The notes under the pieces were generated by a model that searched no databases, was not told the DNA's origin, and was given only the letters and a program-made list of their open reading frames with translations. The position numbers and the translations under genes are program-made. A DNA stretch of 64,000 nt from Avidesulfovibrio sp964369685 (lineage in GTDB: Bacteria; Desulfobacterota; Desulfovibrionia; Desulfovibrionales; Desulfovibrionaceae), in assembly GCA_964369685.1 (NCBI GenBank), contig CAYJFB010000002.1, positions 124,001 to 188,000 of the forward strand. Direction: 5' to 3'. This document shows, piece by piece, positions 34,851 through 44,035 of this stretch; position 1 is the stretch's first letter; each line of letters begins with the position of its first letter.

Positions 34851-36038
34851 ATGTCAGCAATATGTTTTTATTTTCAAGTTCATCAGCCGTACCGTCTGCG
34901 TCACTATACCGTTTTTGATATGGGGCAAAGTCATTTTTATGAAGACGATAAAGCAAATAGCGAGATCTTATTAAAAGTCGCTCACAAATGCTATTTGCCT
35001 ATGAATAAGCTGCTGTTGGATTTGATTCGTCAACATGACGGAAAATTCAGAATCAGTTTTTCGCTTTCCGGAGTTGTTATGGAACAATTCGCAATGTGGG
35101 CTCCGGAAGTCCTTGAAAGTTTCCAAGAATTGGTGAAAACAGGTTGTGTGGAGCTGCTTTCAGAAACCTATGCCCACTCGCTTTCTGTTTTGTATTCACC
35201 CGAAGAATTTAAACAACAGGTTCAAATGCACGCGGATCTGTTGGACAAATATTTTGGCGTGCAGCCGAAAGTGTTTCGTGACACAGAGCTGATTTATAAC
35301 AATGATATTGCTAAAATCGTTGAAGATATGGGATATAAAGCGATTTTGGCTGAAGGCGCGGATCATGTGCTTGGTTGGCGCAGTCCAAACATCATGTATC
35401 AACCGAGCTCTTGTCTTGATCTCAAGTTGTTGTTGAAAAATTACAATCTTTCTGACGACATTGCTTTCCGTTTTTCAAACCGTGGTTGGCCGGAATACCC
35501 ACTGACTGCAGAAAAATTCACCGGTTGGCTGCACACAGCCGGGCTACAAGGTGAGCTTATCAACCTATTTATGGATTATGAAACCTTTGGTGAGCACCAA
35601 TGGGCAGATACAGGCATTTTTGATTTTATGCGTGCGCTGCCCTCACAAGTATTGGCCAATCCCAATTTCCGTTTTATCACGCCTTCCGAAGCGGCAGACA
35701 GCATATCCCCCATGGCGCGTTTGGACGTGCCCGACACCGTGTCTTGGGCAGACGCCGAACGCGATCTCACCGCATGGCTCGGTAACGACATGCAAAATGA
35801 CGCCATTGAATCCGTCTACCGCTTGGAAGAAACCGTTCGTGCAACAAAAGATGAAGGCATCATCAAAACTTGGCGTCGTTTGCAAACCTCCGACCATTTT
35901 TATTACATGTGCACAAAATGGTTTACAGACGGAGACGTACACAAATATTTCAACGCCTACGATTCGCCCTATGATGCCTACATCAACTACATGAATGTTT
36001 TGGCAGATTTTGAGCAAACCTTGAACGAAAGGGGTTGA
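34851..36038 (+). CDS. GH57 alpha-amylase-type glycoside hydrolase
   Basis: 395 residues. GH57 conserved regions are visible in order: HQPYRLRHY (CSR1), CVELLSETYAHSL (CSR2), FRDTELIYNN with the nucleophile Glu near 146 (CSR3), and LFMDYETFGEHQW with the acid/base Asp near 242 (CSR4). Retaining alpha-glucan hydrolase or transglycosylase; some GH57 members are branching enzymes, but the length here fits the shorter amylase type. Cytoplasmic, no signal peptide. The start follows GGGAGATAGATT. Confidence 0.9.
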   Translation: MSAICFYFQVHQPYRLRHYTVFDMGQSHFYEDDKANSEILLKVAHKCYLPMNKLLLDLIRQHDGKFRISFSLSGVVMEQFAMWAPEVLESFQELVKTGCVELLSETYAHSLSVLYSPEEFKQQVQMHADLLDKYFGVQPKVFRDTELIYNNDIAKIVEDMGYKAILAEGADHVLGWRSPNIMYQPSSCLDLKLLLKNYNLSDDIAFRFSNRGWPEYPLTAEKFTGWLHTAGLQGELINLFMDYETFGEHQWADTGIFDFMRALPSQVLANPNFRFITPSEAADSISPMARLDVPDTVSWADAERDLTAWLGNDMQNDAIESVYRLEETVRATKDEGIIKTWRRLQTSDHFYYMCTKWFTDGDVHKYFNAYDSPYDAYINYMNVLADFEQTLNERG

Positions 36039-36161
36039 ATGATGCGTTCTGGTTTGCAGGAGTGAGGCACTCCGCACCGTGTGTGGACAGCGTTTTGCAG
36101 TCTGCTACACGGTGAGCTTTGATCATACAACTTTGAGGCAAGGCCTCTTTGAGGTGGATGT

Positions 36162-39100
36162 ATGCATACACAGTTGAACCAAACCACTGCTTTTGAAGTA
36201 AGCTGGGAAGTTTGTAACAAAGTGGGTGGCATTTATACGGTCGTCAGCAGTAAAGCGCTGCAGGCTGTTGAATTTTTTGACGATCGTTATTATATGTTGG
36301 GTCCGGACATGGGCAACAACGCCGAGTTTGAAGAAACAGACGAACCATGCTGGGAACCCATCCGTGCTGCTTTGGCGTTGCATAACTTTCAATGCCGTTT
36401 AGGACGTTGGAACATTCCCGGACGCCCGAAAACGATCTTGGTGAGTTTTAAAGATCGTCTCAATGTCAACCAGTTGCTCTACGAACTGTGGAATCGCTAT
36501 GGCGTCGACTCCATGACAGGCGGTTGGGATTACACCGAACCGGTAATGTTCAGTACCGTGTGCGGTGAAATCATTACATCTATTTTTAAAGAAATTCTTG
36601 AACCAAACGATGAAAAAGCTGTAGCCCATTTTCATGAATGGATGTGTGGTGCGGGGTTGTTGGCTGTAAAACGTCAAACACCAAATATCGGTACGGTCTT
36701 TACCACACACGCCACCATGCTCGGACGTGCCATGGCGGGTACGGGTTGCGACATTTATAAACAAATGCATCAACTCAACCCCACACGCGAAGCCGCAAAC
36801 CATAACATTACAGCCAAATGCTCCATGGAACGCATCTCTGCCAGAGAAGCCGACTGCTTTGCCACGGTCAGTAAGATCACAGCCAGCGAAGCGGCGGTCT
36901 TTTTGGCTCGTGTGCCCGATGTGATCACACCAAACGGTTTGGATATGCGTGTCATTCCGGATTATACGGAGGATCGCAGTGAAGTTGTGGCGTATCGCAA
37001 GCAATTAAGCGGTGCGGTTGAAAAATTGTTGCGCCGTCCTTTACCGAAAACGACGCGTTTTATTATGGTTTCCGGACGTTATGAGTTTCATAACAAAGGT
37101 CTGGATGTGTTTCTTGACGCGCTTGCGGGAATGAATGAATCGTTACGCGGCACCGACAATTATGTTGTGGCCTTGTTTGCAGTGATGGGTGGACACACGG
37201 GTGTCAATCCCGATGCCGTAAGCGGCGATCCCACCAAAAAACCGTACCGTAGCGAACACTGGATCACTTCACACAATGTCTATGACGGTCCCAATGATCC
37301 TATTTTAAACACTTGCAAACGGCTTGGTCTCACCAATGATCCGCAAAATCACGTTCAAGTGGTGTTTGTCCCCGCACAGTTGAACGGCCATGACGGGTTT
37401 ATCAATCTGACCTATGAAGAAACCCTTGCGGCGTGCGATCTTGGTGTTTTCCCCTCATGGTATGAGCCGTGGGGCTATACACCACAAGAAAGTGCGGCTT
37501 GGTCTGTGCCGACAGTGACCACGGATCTTTCCGGTTTTGGTCAATGGACACGTCAGGTGCAAGCACAAGAAGCGGTATCCGGCGGTGTTTTTGTTGTTCC
37601 CCGTCAACATCGTTCATATGAACAAGTGATGCAGGATCTGCGCGACACCACATTAAAAGCGATTTCTCAATCAGATGAAGAGCTTGCTGCCGCACGCAAA
37701 GCCGCACGCGATCTGACAAGCTTCTGCTCATGGGAAAAATTTTTCCCACACTACCAAACAGCCTATACCCATGCCTTAACCAAAGTGGCGGAGCGCAACG
37801 ATGAAGTCATGGGGTTTTCCGATGATTTGAAACGTGTTTTTAAAGCAAGTTCATCTGTTACGCCTGTATTGCGTGCGTTTACGGCGATCTCGTTTTTGCC
37901 GACACGCTTGCGTCGCTTACGGGAGCTGGCAGGCAACCTTTGGTGGTGCTGGCAAACTGCCGGGTGGGAATTGTTTGAGGAAATTGATCCGGATATCTGG
38001 ACAAGTTGCGAACACAATCCGGTAGCCTTGTTGGCAACGGTTTCGAGTACGCGTTTGACAGAATTAAGCAAGGATACCAAATATCTTGAAAGAATGGATT
38101 CCATGCTTAAAAAGTTCGATGCTTATATGGCTGAACCCCCCAAAACGGTTGATGATGTGTTGAATACAGATCATCCTGTAGCCTATTTTTCGACAGAATA
38201 TGGAATATGTGAAAGCCTGCCCATTTATTCAGGCGGCTTGGGTGTTCTTTCAGGGGATCACCTCAAATCAGCAAGCGATTTGAACGTGCCTTTGGTTGCT
38301 GTCGGTCTTTTGTATAAAAACGGTTACTTTAGACAAAGACTCATGCCCGACGGCGGGCAGCTTGCTGTCTATCCCGAAAACGATTTCACAACCATGGCTG
38401 TAGAACGTGTCCTCAAGGTCGATGGGGAACCGATGGAGGTTGTGATTGATTTACCGGGTCGCAAGCTACACGCCCAAGTTTGGTTAGTGCGCGTCGGTCG
38501 GATCAAGTTATATTTGTTGGATACGGATCTCCCAAACAACACGGCTGAAGATCGTAAAACAACAGCACGTCTTTATGTTGCCGATCGCGATTGTCGTTTA
38601 CGTCAAGAGATTTTGCTGGGTATGGGCGGCGTCAAGATGTTACAACAGCTTGGCATTCGTCCTGCGGTATACCATATGAATGAAGGACATTCGGCCTTCT
38701 TAATTCTTGAACGCATTCGCCACTTGATGCAAAAAGGTTTGAGTTTTGATGTGGCTTGCGAAGCTGTTCGCGGTTCTTGCGTATTTACAACACACACACC
38801 TGTAGATGCCGGAAACGAACGCTTTGCTCCTGATCTGATGGAACGCTATTTTGCCGAATACGCATCCAGCATTGGTTTATCCTTCCAAAATTTCCTCAAT
38901 ATGGGACGATTGATAGGTACCGATCGCAGCAACATGTTTGAAATGACGGTATTGGCATTGAACTATTCGCTCAAAGCCAACGGTGTCAGCCGTTTACACG
39001 GCGATGTCTCGCGTGACATGTGGCAAGCGGCATGGAAGGGGTATTCGCAAGCCGAAGTACCGATTGGTTCTGTGACCAACGGTGTACATGTGGCTTCGTA

Positions 39101-40433
39101 TGTTTCTCCGTCTATGCGCAGAATGTTGAATGAAAAAATAGGCCACGGTTGGGCGGATTTACCACCAAATGACGGCGCATGGAACAAGATTGCAGACGTC
39201 CCTTCACAAGAACTTTGGGATATTAAGAAAAAAGAAAAAGAACGCCTTTTACAGGCTGTCGATAAAGGCTTGACAAATATCTTTAAAACTTTGGATGTGC
39301 CGCGTGCCACTCAACAGGCAATGCGCAATGGTTTAACCAATCCCAACGCATTGGTTATTGGTTTTGCACGGCGTTTTGCACCGTATAAGCGTGCGAATCT
39401 GCTGTTTGCCGAGCCTGAGCGTTTACAACGTTTATTTAGCGATCCGAAACGTCCCGTGATTTTTATTTTTGCGGGGAAAGCACATCCTGCGGATCAGCAT
39501 GGTATTGATATTATGAGGGAGATTGTCAAATCAACCCTTGATGAACGCTTCCTCGGGCATATGTATTTTATGGAGGATTACAGCCTTGCTGTTTCACGCT
39601 TATTGACCCGCGGTTGTGACGTATGGCTCAACACGCCACGACGTCCTTATGAGGCCAGCGGAACAAGCGGAATGAAGCTGTCGGTGAATGGGGGCTTGAA
39701 CTTGAGTATTTCCGACGGTTGGTGGTGCGAAGGCTTCAATGATAAAAACGGTTGGACGATAGGCCCTGTGGTAAAGAATCTCAAAACATTGGAAAATCAA
39801 GCAGACTATGCCGATGCAGAATCGTTGTATACGAAACTTGAAGAACATGTGTTGCCGTTGTATTTTGATCGTGATGCCAATGGCCTGCCAAACAATTGGC
39901 TTGAATTCAGCCGTAACGCCATGCGCACGCTGACGGCAGAATTCAGTTCACACCGTATGGTCAATGATTATATGGAACAATACTACACACCGACAGCTGC
40001 ACGAAAAAAAGCAATGTTTACCAACGAATTGGCTCTGGCAAAACGCCTTGCGGAATGGAAACACGCGGCTGCACACACGTTCCCTTGTGTGGCGATTGAA
40101 GAAGTGATTTTTGAAGGTGTAGACAGCGATACACTCTATGTCGGTCAAAAAATTCGAATTCAAGTGACAGCCAGATCAGGCGATTTTGATGCCGATTCTC
40201 TACAAATTGAGCTTGTTGTCGGACGCAGTGAAACGCGTGATACACATGACTTTGTGGAAGCCCCCAAGGTGGTGCCTTTAAAGTTGAAGGAACGCTTAGA
40301 TTCCGGACGGCTTCTTTTTAGCGGCGATTTCTCGGTGGCAGAAAACGGTCATCATTCATATGGTGTCCGTGCGGTTCCCTTCGGTGCCGACTTGATGTCA
40401 CCGCTTGACACACGCTTGGTTCTTTGGGCTTAA
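36162..40433 (+). CDS. GT3-like glycogen synthase fused to alpha-glucan phosphorylase (GT35)
   Basis: 1423 residues. The first part (about 1-540) is a GT3 (eukaryotic-type) glycogen synthase: EVSWEVCNKVGGIYTVVSSKA, HFHEWMCGAGLLA..., FTTHATMLGRAMA, and the GT3 motif EPWGYTPQESAAW. The second part begins at about 575 with LAGNLWWCWQTAGWELFEEIDPDIW (N-terminal DUF3417 of archaeal-type phosphorylases), then STEYGICESLPIYSGGLGVLSGDHLKSASDL, and the pyridoxal-phosphate site EASGTSGMK with Lys at about 1172. A C-terminal beta-type extra domain follows from about 1300. One chain can build and phosphorolyse alpha-glucan. The start follows GAGGTGGATGT. A terminator follows. Confidence 0.92.
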   Translation: MHTQLNQTTAFEVSWEVCNKVGGIYTVVSSKALQAVEFFDDRYYMLGPDMGNNAEFEETDEPCWEPIRAALALHNFQCRLGRWNIPGRPKTILVSFKDRLNVNQLLYELWNRYGVDSMTGGWDYTEPVMFSTVCGEIITSIFKEILEPNDEKAVAHFHEWMCGAGLLAVKRQTPNIGTVFTTHATMLGRAMAGTGCDIYKQMHQLNPTREAANHNITAKCSMERISAREADCFATVSKITASEAAVFLARVPDVITPNGLDMRVIPDYTEDRSEVVAYRKQLSGAVEKLLRRPLPKTTRFIMVSGRYEFHNKGLDVFLDALAGMNESLRGTDNYVVALFAVMGGHTGVNPDAVSGDPTKKPYRSEHWITSHNVYDGPNDPILNTCKRLGLTNDPQNHVQVVFVPAQLNGHDGFINLTYEETLAACDLGVFPSWYEPWGYTPQESAAWSVPTVTTDLSGFGQWTRQVQAQEAVSGGVFVVPRQHRSYEQVMQDLRDTTLKAISQSDEELAAARKAARDLTSFCSWEKFFPHYQTAYTHALTKVAERNDEVMGFSDDLKRVFKASSSVTPVLRAFTAISFLPTRLRRLRELAGNLWWCWQTAGWELFEEIDPDIWTSCEHNPVALLATVSSTRLTELSKDTKYLERMDSMLKKFDAYMAEPPKTVDDVLNTDHPVAYFSTEYGICESLPIYSGGLGVLSGDHLKSASDLNVPLVAVGLLYKNGYFRQRLMPDGGQLAVYPENDFTTMAVERVLKVDGEPMEVVIDLPGRKLHAQVWLVRVGRIKLYLLDTDLPNNTAEDRKTTARLYVADRDCRLRQEILLGMGGVKMLQQLGIRPAVYHMNEGHSAFLILERIRHLMQKGLSFDVACEAVRGSCVFTTHTPVDAGNERFAPDLMERYFAEYASSIGLSFQNFLNMGRLIGTDRSNMFEMTVLALNYSLKANGVSRLHGDVSRDMWQAAWKGYSQAEVPIGSVTNGVHVASYVSPSMRRMLNEKIGHGWADLPPNDGAWNKIADVPSQELWDIKKKEKERLLQAVDKGLTNIFKTLDVPRATQQAMRNGLTNPNALVIGFARRFAPYKRANLLFAEPERLQRLFSDPKRPVIFIFAGKAHPADQHGIDIMREIVKSTLDERFLGHMYFMEDYSLAVSRLLTRGCDVWLNTPRRPYEASGTSGMKLSVNGGLNLSISDGWWCEGFNDKNGWTIGPVVKNLKTLENQADYADAESLYTKLEEHVLPLYFDRDANGLPNNWLEFSRNAMRTLTAEFSSHRMVNDYMEQYYTPTAARKKAMFTNELALAKRLAEWKHAAAHTFPCVAIEEVIFEGVDSDTLYVGQKIRIQVTARSGDFDADSLQIELVVGRSETRDTHDFVEAPKVVPLKLKERLDSGRLLFSGDFSVAENGHHSYGVRAVPFGADLMSPLDTRLVLWA

Positions 40434-40495
40434 TACAAAAGACTTTTCTGAAAGCATTGAACGACAATAAAAACAATAGATAGAACTCTCTTTAA

Positions 40496-40534
40496 AATAA
40501 AAGCGTTATGCCTCCTTGGCATAACGCTTTTATT
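40496..40534 (+). terminator. Terminator of the glycogen operon (bidirectional)
   Basis: AATAAAAGCGTTATGCC, loop TCCTT, GGCATAACGCTTTTATT: perfect 17-bp arms with A-run before and T-run after, so it works on both strands. Confidence 0.92.
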
Positions 40535-40879
40535 GATTCTTCATAACGAGTTGAAACCATTGAGTCGCTGCCATTTTCTTGTTGACTAAGAGAAAAAGAA
40601 TCATTTTGCCGTCTCAATTTTATCGTTTTTCAAAAGGGTGCGTATCTCATATTGCCATAGTTGCTATTCTTTTTGAATTCAAATACTATAACCTGTTAAT
40701 GTCTCAATTACGCCTTTTGTGGATTGCCTTTGCGTCATATTTCACCGACTTTTTTGTTATATATATTCTCAACACGACGCACTTCCTTGCCATCATATAC
40801 ATTGTACCATTTGATGATATTCACGCATTGAAGCGAGGGGTCAGACCTATGATAAAAAAACACATCTTGACGCTTTATC
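40535..40879 (+). other. Gene-poor AT-rich stretch
   Basis: 345 bases after the glycogen terminator. A 103-codon open frame spans it and the next ORF's start, but it has no ribosome site and no recognisable domain. A very short frame starting near 40850 (MIKKHILTLYHAY) has GAGGGG upstream; it could be a leader peptide but is unsupported. Confidence 0.4.
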
Positions 40880-41296
40880 ATGCATATTGAACCTCTTTTA
40901 ATTATTTTATATTTTTATTTTTTATTTGTAGGTTTTCCTGCATTTATAACAATAAAACGGCAATATAAAATACAACTTTTGCTTGTGCCTCTGTGCACAT
41001 CGTTAAGTGTATATTATACATTTTCATGGTTTCGCAATATAATACAATGGCTACGTAATGCAAATATTTTTTCATATATAACCATATCAGAAATATCTTT
41101 ATACGGGATCATTTTTTTTATCATGTCATTGTTTGTTTCTTTATTTTTTGTCAATGTTTTTTCTATCATTCAATTCTTACGTTTACAAATACGTTTATCA
41201 TTATTTATAGCCTCAATATCTGTACCGCTTATTTGCATTCTACAGATCACTTATTATATTACTGCAGAGCTCATCTTGCATTATCTTAAAAAATAG
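40880..41296 (+). CDS. AT-rich four-helix membrane protein, uncertain
   Basis: 138 residues with four hydrophobic helices (about 5-24, 30-48, 70-95 and 105-130). Rich in Ile, Phe, Leu and Tyr and much lower in GC than its neighbours. No family recognised and no clear ribosome site. It lies upstream of mlaE and might be a transferred or orphan gene, or non-coding. Confidence 0.4.
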   Translation: MHIEPLLIILYFYFLFVGFPAFITIKRQYKIQLLLVPLCTSLSVYYTFSWFRNIIQWLRNANIFSYITISEISLYGIIFFIMSLFVSLFFVNVFSIIQFLRLQIRLSLFIASISVPLICILQITYYITAELILHYLKK

Positions 41297-41466
41297 TATC
41301 TTTTATTATTCTGCCAAAGGCAATCTCTCGTATTTTGAGTGTAACAGATCTCTCGACCTTGAACGTCTTTTCACTCAAAAAAGCGTTTGAAAAAAACATG
41401 GATATGTGTAAATACATCTTCTTGACGCAACGTACGGAAAACATTGAAACGCATGTGGAGAAAACG

Positions 41467-42255
41467 ATGATTCATTTACTCAGTTGGTTGGGCGCCTCTG
41501 CTCTGGAGATACTCCACAAGCTGGGCAGTATTTTTCTCTTTTTTCTTGAAGGTTGCAAACATGTTTTCTTGGTGCCGAAACTCTTTTCAAAAACAATACA
41601 TCAACTCTATGTCATTGGAGCACAATCTGTTTTTGTTATTGGTTTAATTGGTCTTTTTACGGGCATGGTGCTCGGTTTGCAAGGTTATTACGTCTTGATC
41701 AAGTTTGGATCTGTGGGTTTTTTGGGTGCGGCGGTCTCTTTAACCTTGGTGCGTGAATTAGCGCCTGTGTTGACGGCAATCATGCTTACGGGACGCGCGG
41801 GCTCGGCCATGACCGCTGAGATTGGTGTCATGCGTATAACAGACCAGATCGACGCCTTGGAAGTCATGGATATTTCGGGCATGGGTTATCTTGTGGCGCC
41901 GCGTTTTTTGGCTTCGCTGATTGCTTTTCCTTTACTGACAGCCTTTTTTGACGTTGTCGGTATTTTTGGTGGATATCTTACGGGTGTTGAACTCTTGGGA
42001 ATCAGCGAAGGGGTTTATTTCGGAAGAATTGAAGAAGCCATCAAACCACTTGATATTGCCGAAGGATTTATTAAATCAGTGGTTTTTTCTTTGTTGGTCA
42101 GTCTTATTTGCTGTCATCAAGGATATAACGCCCATTTGCGTCATGACGGCAAAGGCCCCGAAGCGGTCGCCAACGCCACCACGTCGGCTGTGGTGATTTC
42201 GTGTGTTCTTGTGTTGATCGCGGATTATGTGGTGACGTCTTCGGTTTTGCGGTAA
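41467..42255 (+). CDS. mlaE: MlaE-family ABC transporter permease
   Basis: 262 residues of the MlaE/YrbE permease family, which moves phospholipid between inner and outer membranes. Typical regions: FVIGLIGLFTGMVLGLQGYYVL, LGAAVSLTLVRELAPVLTAIMLTGRAGSAMTAEIGVMRITDQIDALEVM (coupling helix), PRFLASLIAFPLLT. The start at ATG 41467 is chosen because GTGGAG precedes it by 6 bases and the length fits the family; an upstream extension to 41335 is not supported. It pairs with the ATPase gene downstream. No MCE-domain partner (MlaD) is in the window. Confidence 0.92.
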   Translation: MIHLLSWLGASALEILHKLGSIFLFFLEGCKHVFLVPKLFSKTIHQLYVIGAQSVFVIGLIGLFTGMVLGLQGYYVLIKFGSVGFLGAAVSLTLVRELAPVLTAIMLTGRAGSAMTAEIGVMRITDQIDALEVMDISGMGYLVAPRFLASLIAFPLLTAFFDVVGIFGGYLTGVELLGISEGVYFGRIEEAIKPLDIAEGFIKSVVFSLLVSLICCHQGYNAHLRHDGKGPEAVANATTSAVVISCVLVLIADYVVTSSVLR

Positions 42256-42366
42256 GCAGCGTTTCAGAACACATCCTCTGAAAAACACAGATGAAAAACG
42301 TGCTTGCTTCCGCAACAAGCTGACAAAAAATTGTTTCAAGCGTACTCTCTGAGGAGAACATTCAAA

Positions 42367-43209
42367 ATGATGCAAAAAATGACACAACAAAACGCTTCTT
42401 CCTGGAACATCACGCTTTACAATCTCAGTGTGGGCTACAACGAACGCCTTGTTCTCGAAGACATCACAACGGTCTTGCCCGAAGGACAAATTTCTGTTAT
42501 TTTAGGAGAATCAGGCTGTGGTAAATCCACGTTATTACGCCATATTATAGGCTTGTCGCGTCCTCAAAAAGGACGAGTCTTTTATGGTGAAAACGATCTT
42601 TTTGCCCTGTCGGATCATGCGTTTCGTCGTCTTCGGCGACGTTTTGGTGTCTTGTTTCAAGACGGAGCCTTGCTTGGCTCACTCACTTTGGCGCAAAATG
42701 TCGGTCTGCCGCTTCATGAACACACCAAGCTTCGCCCCGATGACATCAATGAGGTTGTGCTTCGTGCGCTGGCATTGGTCGGTCTTGAAGAATATACCGA
42801 TTATTACCCCAACGAACTGTCGGGCGGTATGAAAAAACGTGGAGGCTTGGCACGTGCCATTATTACAGAGCCACCTGTCCTTTTTTGTGATGAACCCACA
42901 TCGGGGCTTGATCCCATTAATGCGGCACAGATGGATCAATTGTTGCTAGACATGAAAACGGCCTATCCGGGTATGACTTTGGTTGTGGTTACACACGATC
43001 TTGCCAGTGTACAACGCATTGCCGATCATGTCGTTGTGTTGCGCGAAGGTCGCCTCGTCTTTGCCGACACAGTCGATGCGCTCAACACCTCAAACGATCC
43101 CTATCTGCGCCAATTTATGGATCGTTTACCGGAAAACGAAACTCGCTTGCTTGAAACCGCCATGGCTCCGCACGTGCGTAAAGCTCTTGATCATTGGCTG
43201 GAAAACTGA
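42367..43209 (+). CDS. mlaF: MlaF-type ABC transporter ATPase
   Basis: 280-residue ATPase partner of MlaE. Walker A GESGCGKSTLL, Q-loop LFQDGALLGSLT, signature LSGGMKKRGGLARA, Walker B VLFCDEPTSGLDP, switch His in VVTHDL. The ~280-residue length and C-terminal helix are typical for the phospholipid transporter group. The start follows GAGGAGAACATTC. It lies 16 bases ahead of fliR, so the transcript may continue into the flagellar block. Confidence 0.92.
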   Translation: MMQKMTQQNASSWNITLYNLSVGYNERLVLEDITTVLPEGQISVILGESGCGKSTLLRHIIGLSRPQKGRVFYGENDLFALSDHAFRRLRRRFGVLFQDGALLGSLTLAQNVGLPLHEHTKLRPDDINEVVLRALALVGLEEYTDYYPNELSGGMKKRGGLARAIITEPPVLFCDEPTSGLDPINAAQMDQLLLDMKTAYPGMTLVVVTHDLASVQRIADHVVVLREGRLVFADTVDALNTSNDPYLRQFMDRLPENETRLLETAMAPHVRKALDHWLEN

Positions 43210-43225
43210 GAAAGCAACAAAAAAT

Positions 43226-44014
43226 ATGGATATATTCAATTTTAATGCTGAAGAATTTTTGAGTTTTTTGCTCACCTTGGCACGCATCAGCATTGTTCTT
43301 TTTCTTTTTCCTATTTTTGACTCCCGTTCGGTACCGCGGACTGTAAAGGGCGCGTTGTGTCTGTTGTTGTCGTTGGCTTTATGGCCTGTTGTGGCTTTAT
43401 CGGGCATATCCATGCCTGCACACCCGTTTGATCTGTTGCTGTTGGTGATTGGCGAGGTGATTTTGGGGCTTGTTTTGGCTCTTGCCGTCAATTGCTTTTT
43501 TGCGGGTATTCAATCCGGCGGTGAAATCCTTGCCATGCAGATGGGCTTTTCCATGATCCAATTCGCCGATCCTGTTTCAGGGCGGACAACAGGCTTGGTG
43601 GCAAACTTTTTATACATGATCACCTCTCTCCTGTTCTTGGCTTTTAACGGGCATTTAATGCTGATCCACGCCTTTGCCTATACCTTTCAAGCTTTACCAG
43701 CAGGAGAACTTTTTTTAAGCACAGACTTAATGAACGACATGATCAAACTGGTCTCCACCGTATTTATTTTTGCTGTACGCCTCGCCGCGCCCGTTATGGT
43801 TGTTTTAATGATGGCCGAAGCGGCCTTGGGTTTAATGAACCGCGCCGCACCGCAAATTCATGTCATGGAAGTCGGGTTTCCTTTAAAAATCAGTGTGGGT
43901 TTTTTCTTGATTGGCATGCTTTTTGTAATTCTTGCCGAAGAAGTCAGTATCTATATCACAGGCATTGACGGACTGTTTTATAACCTCATTTCACTCATGC
44001 GTCCCCAAGAATAA
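43226..44014 (+). CDS. fliR: Flagellar type III export protein FliR
   Basis: 262-residue membrane component of the flagellar export gate. Six hydrophobic helices, with EEFLSFLLTLARISIVLFLFPIF at the start, GEVILGLVLALAVNCFFAGIQSGGEILAMQMGFSMIQFADPVSG in the middle (family-conserved), and LAAPVMVVLMMAEAALGLMNRAAPQIHVMEVGFPLKI. The start at 43226 has only a weak GAGAAAG. It leads the flhB-flhA group. Confidence 0.95.
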   Translation: MDIFNFNAEEFLSFLLTLARISIVLFLFPIFDSRSVPRTVKGALCLLLSLALWPVVALSGISMPAHPFDLLLLVIGEVILGLVLALAVNCFFAGIQSGGEILAMQMGFSMIQFADPVSGRTTGLVANFLYMITSLLFLAFNGHLMLIHAFAYTFQALPAGELFLSTDLMNDMIKLVSTVFIFAVRLAAPVMVVLMMAEAALGLMNRAAPQIHVMEVGFPLKISVGFFLIGMLFVILAEEVSIYITGIDGLFYNLISLMRPQE

Positions 44015-44035
44015 GCCAAACAACAGAGACTCGCC

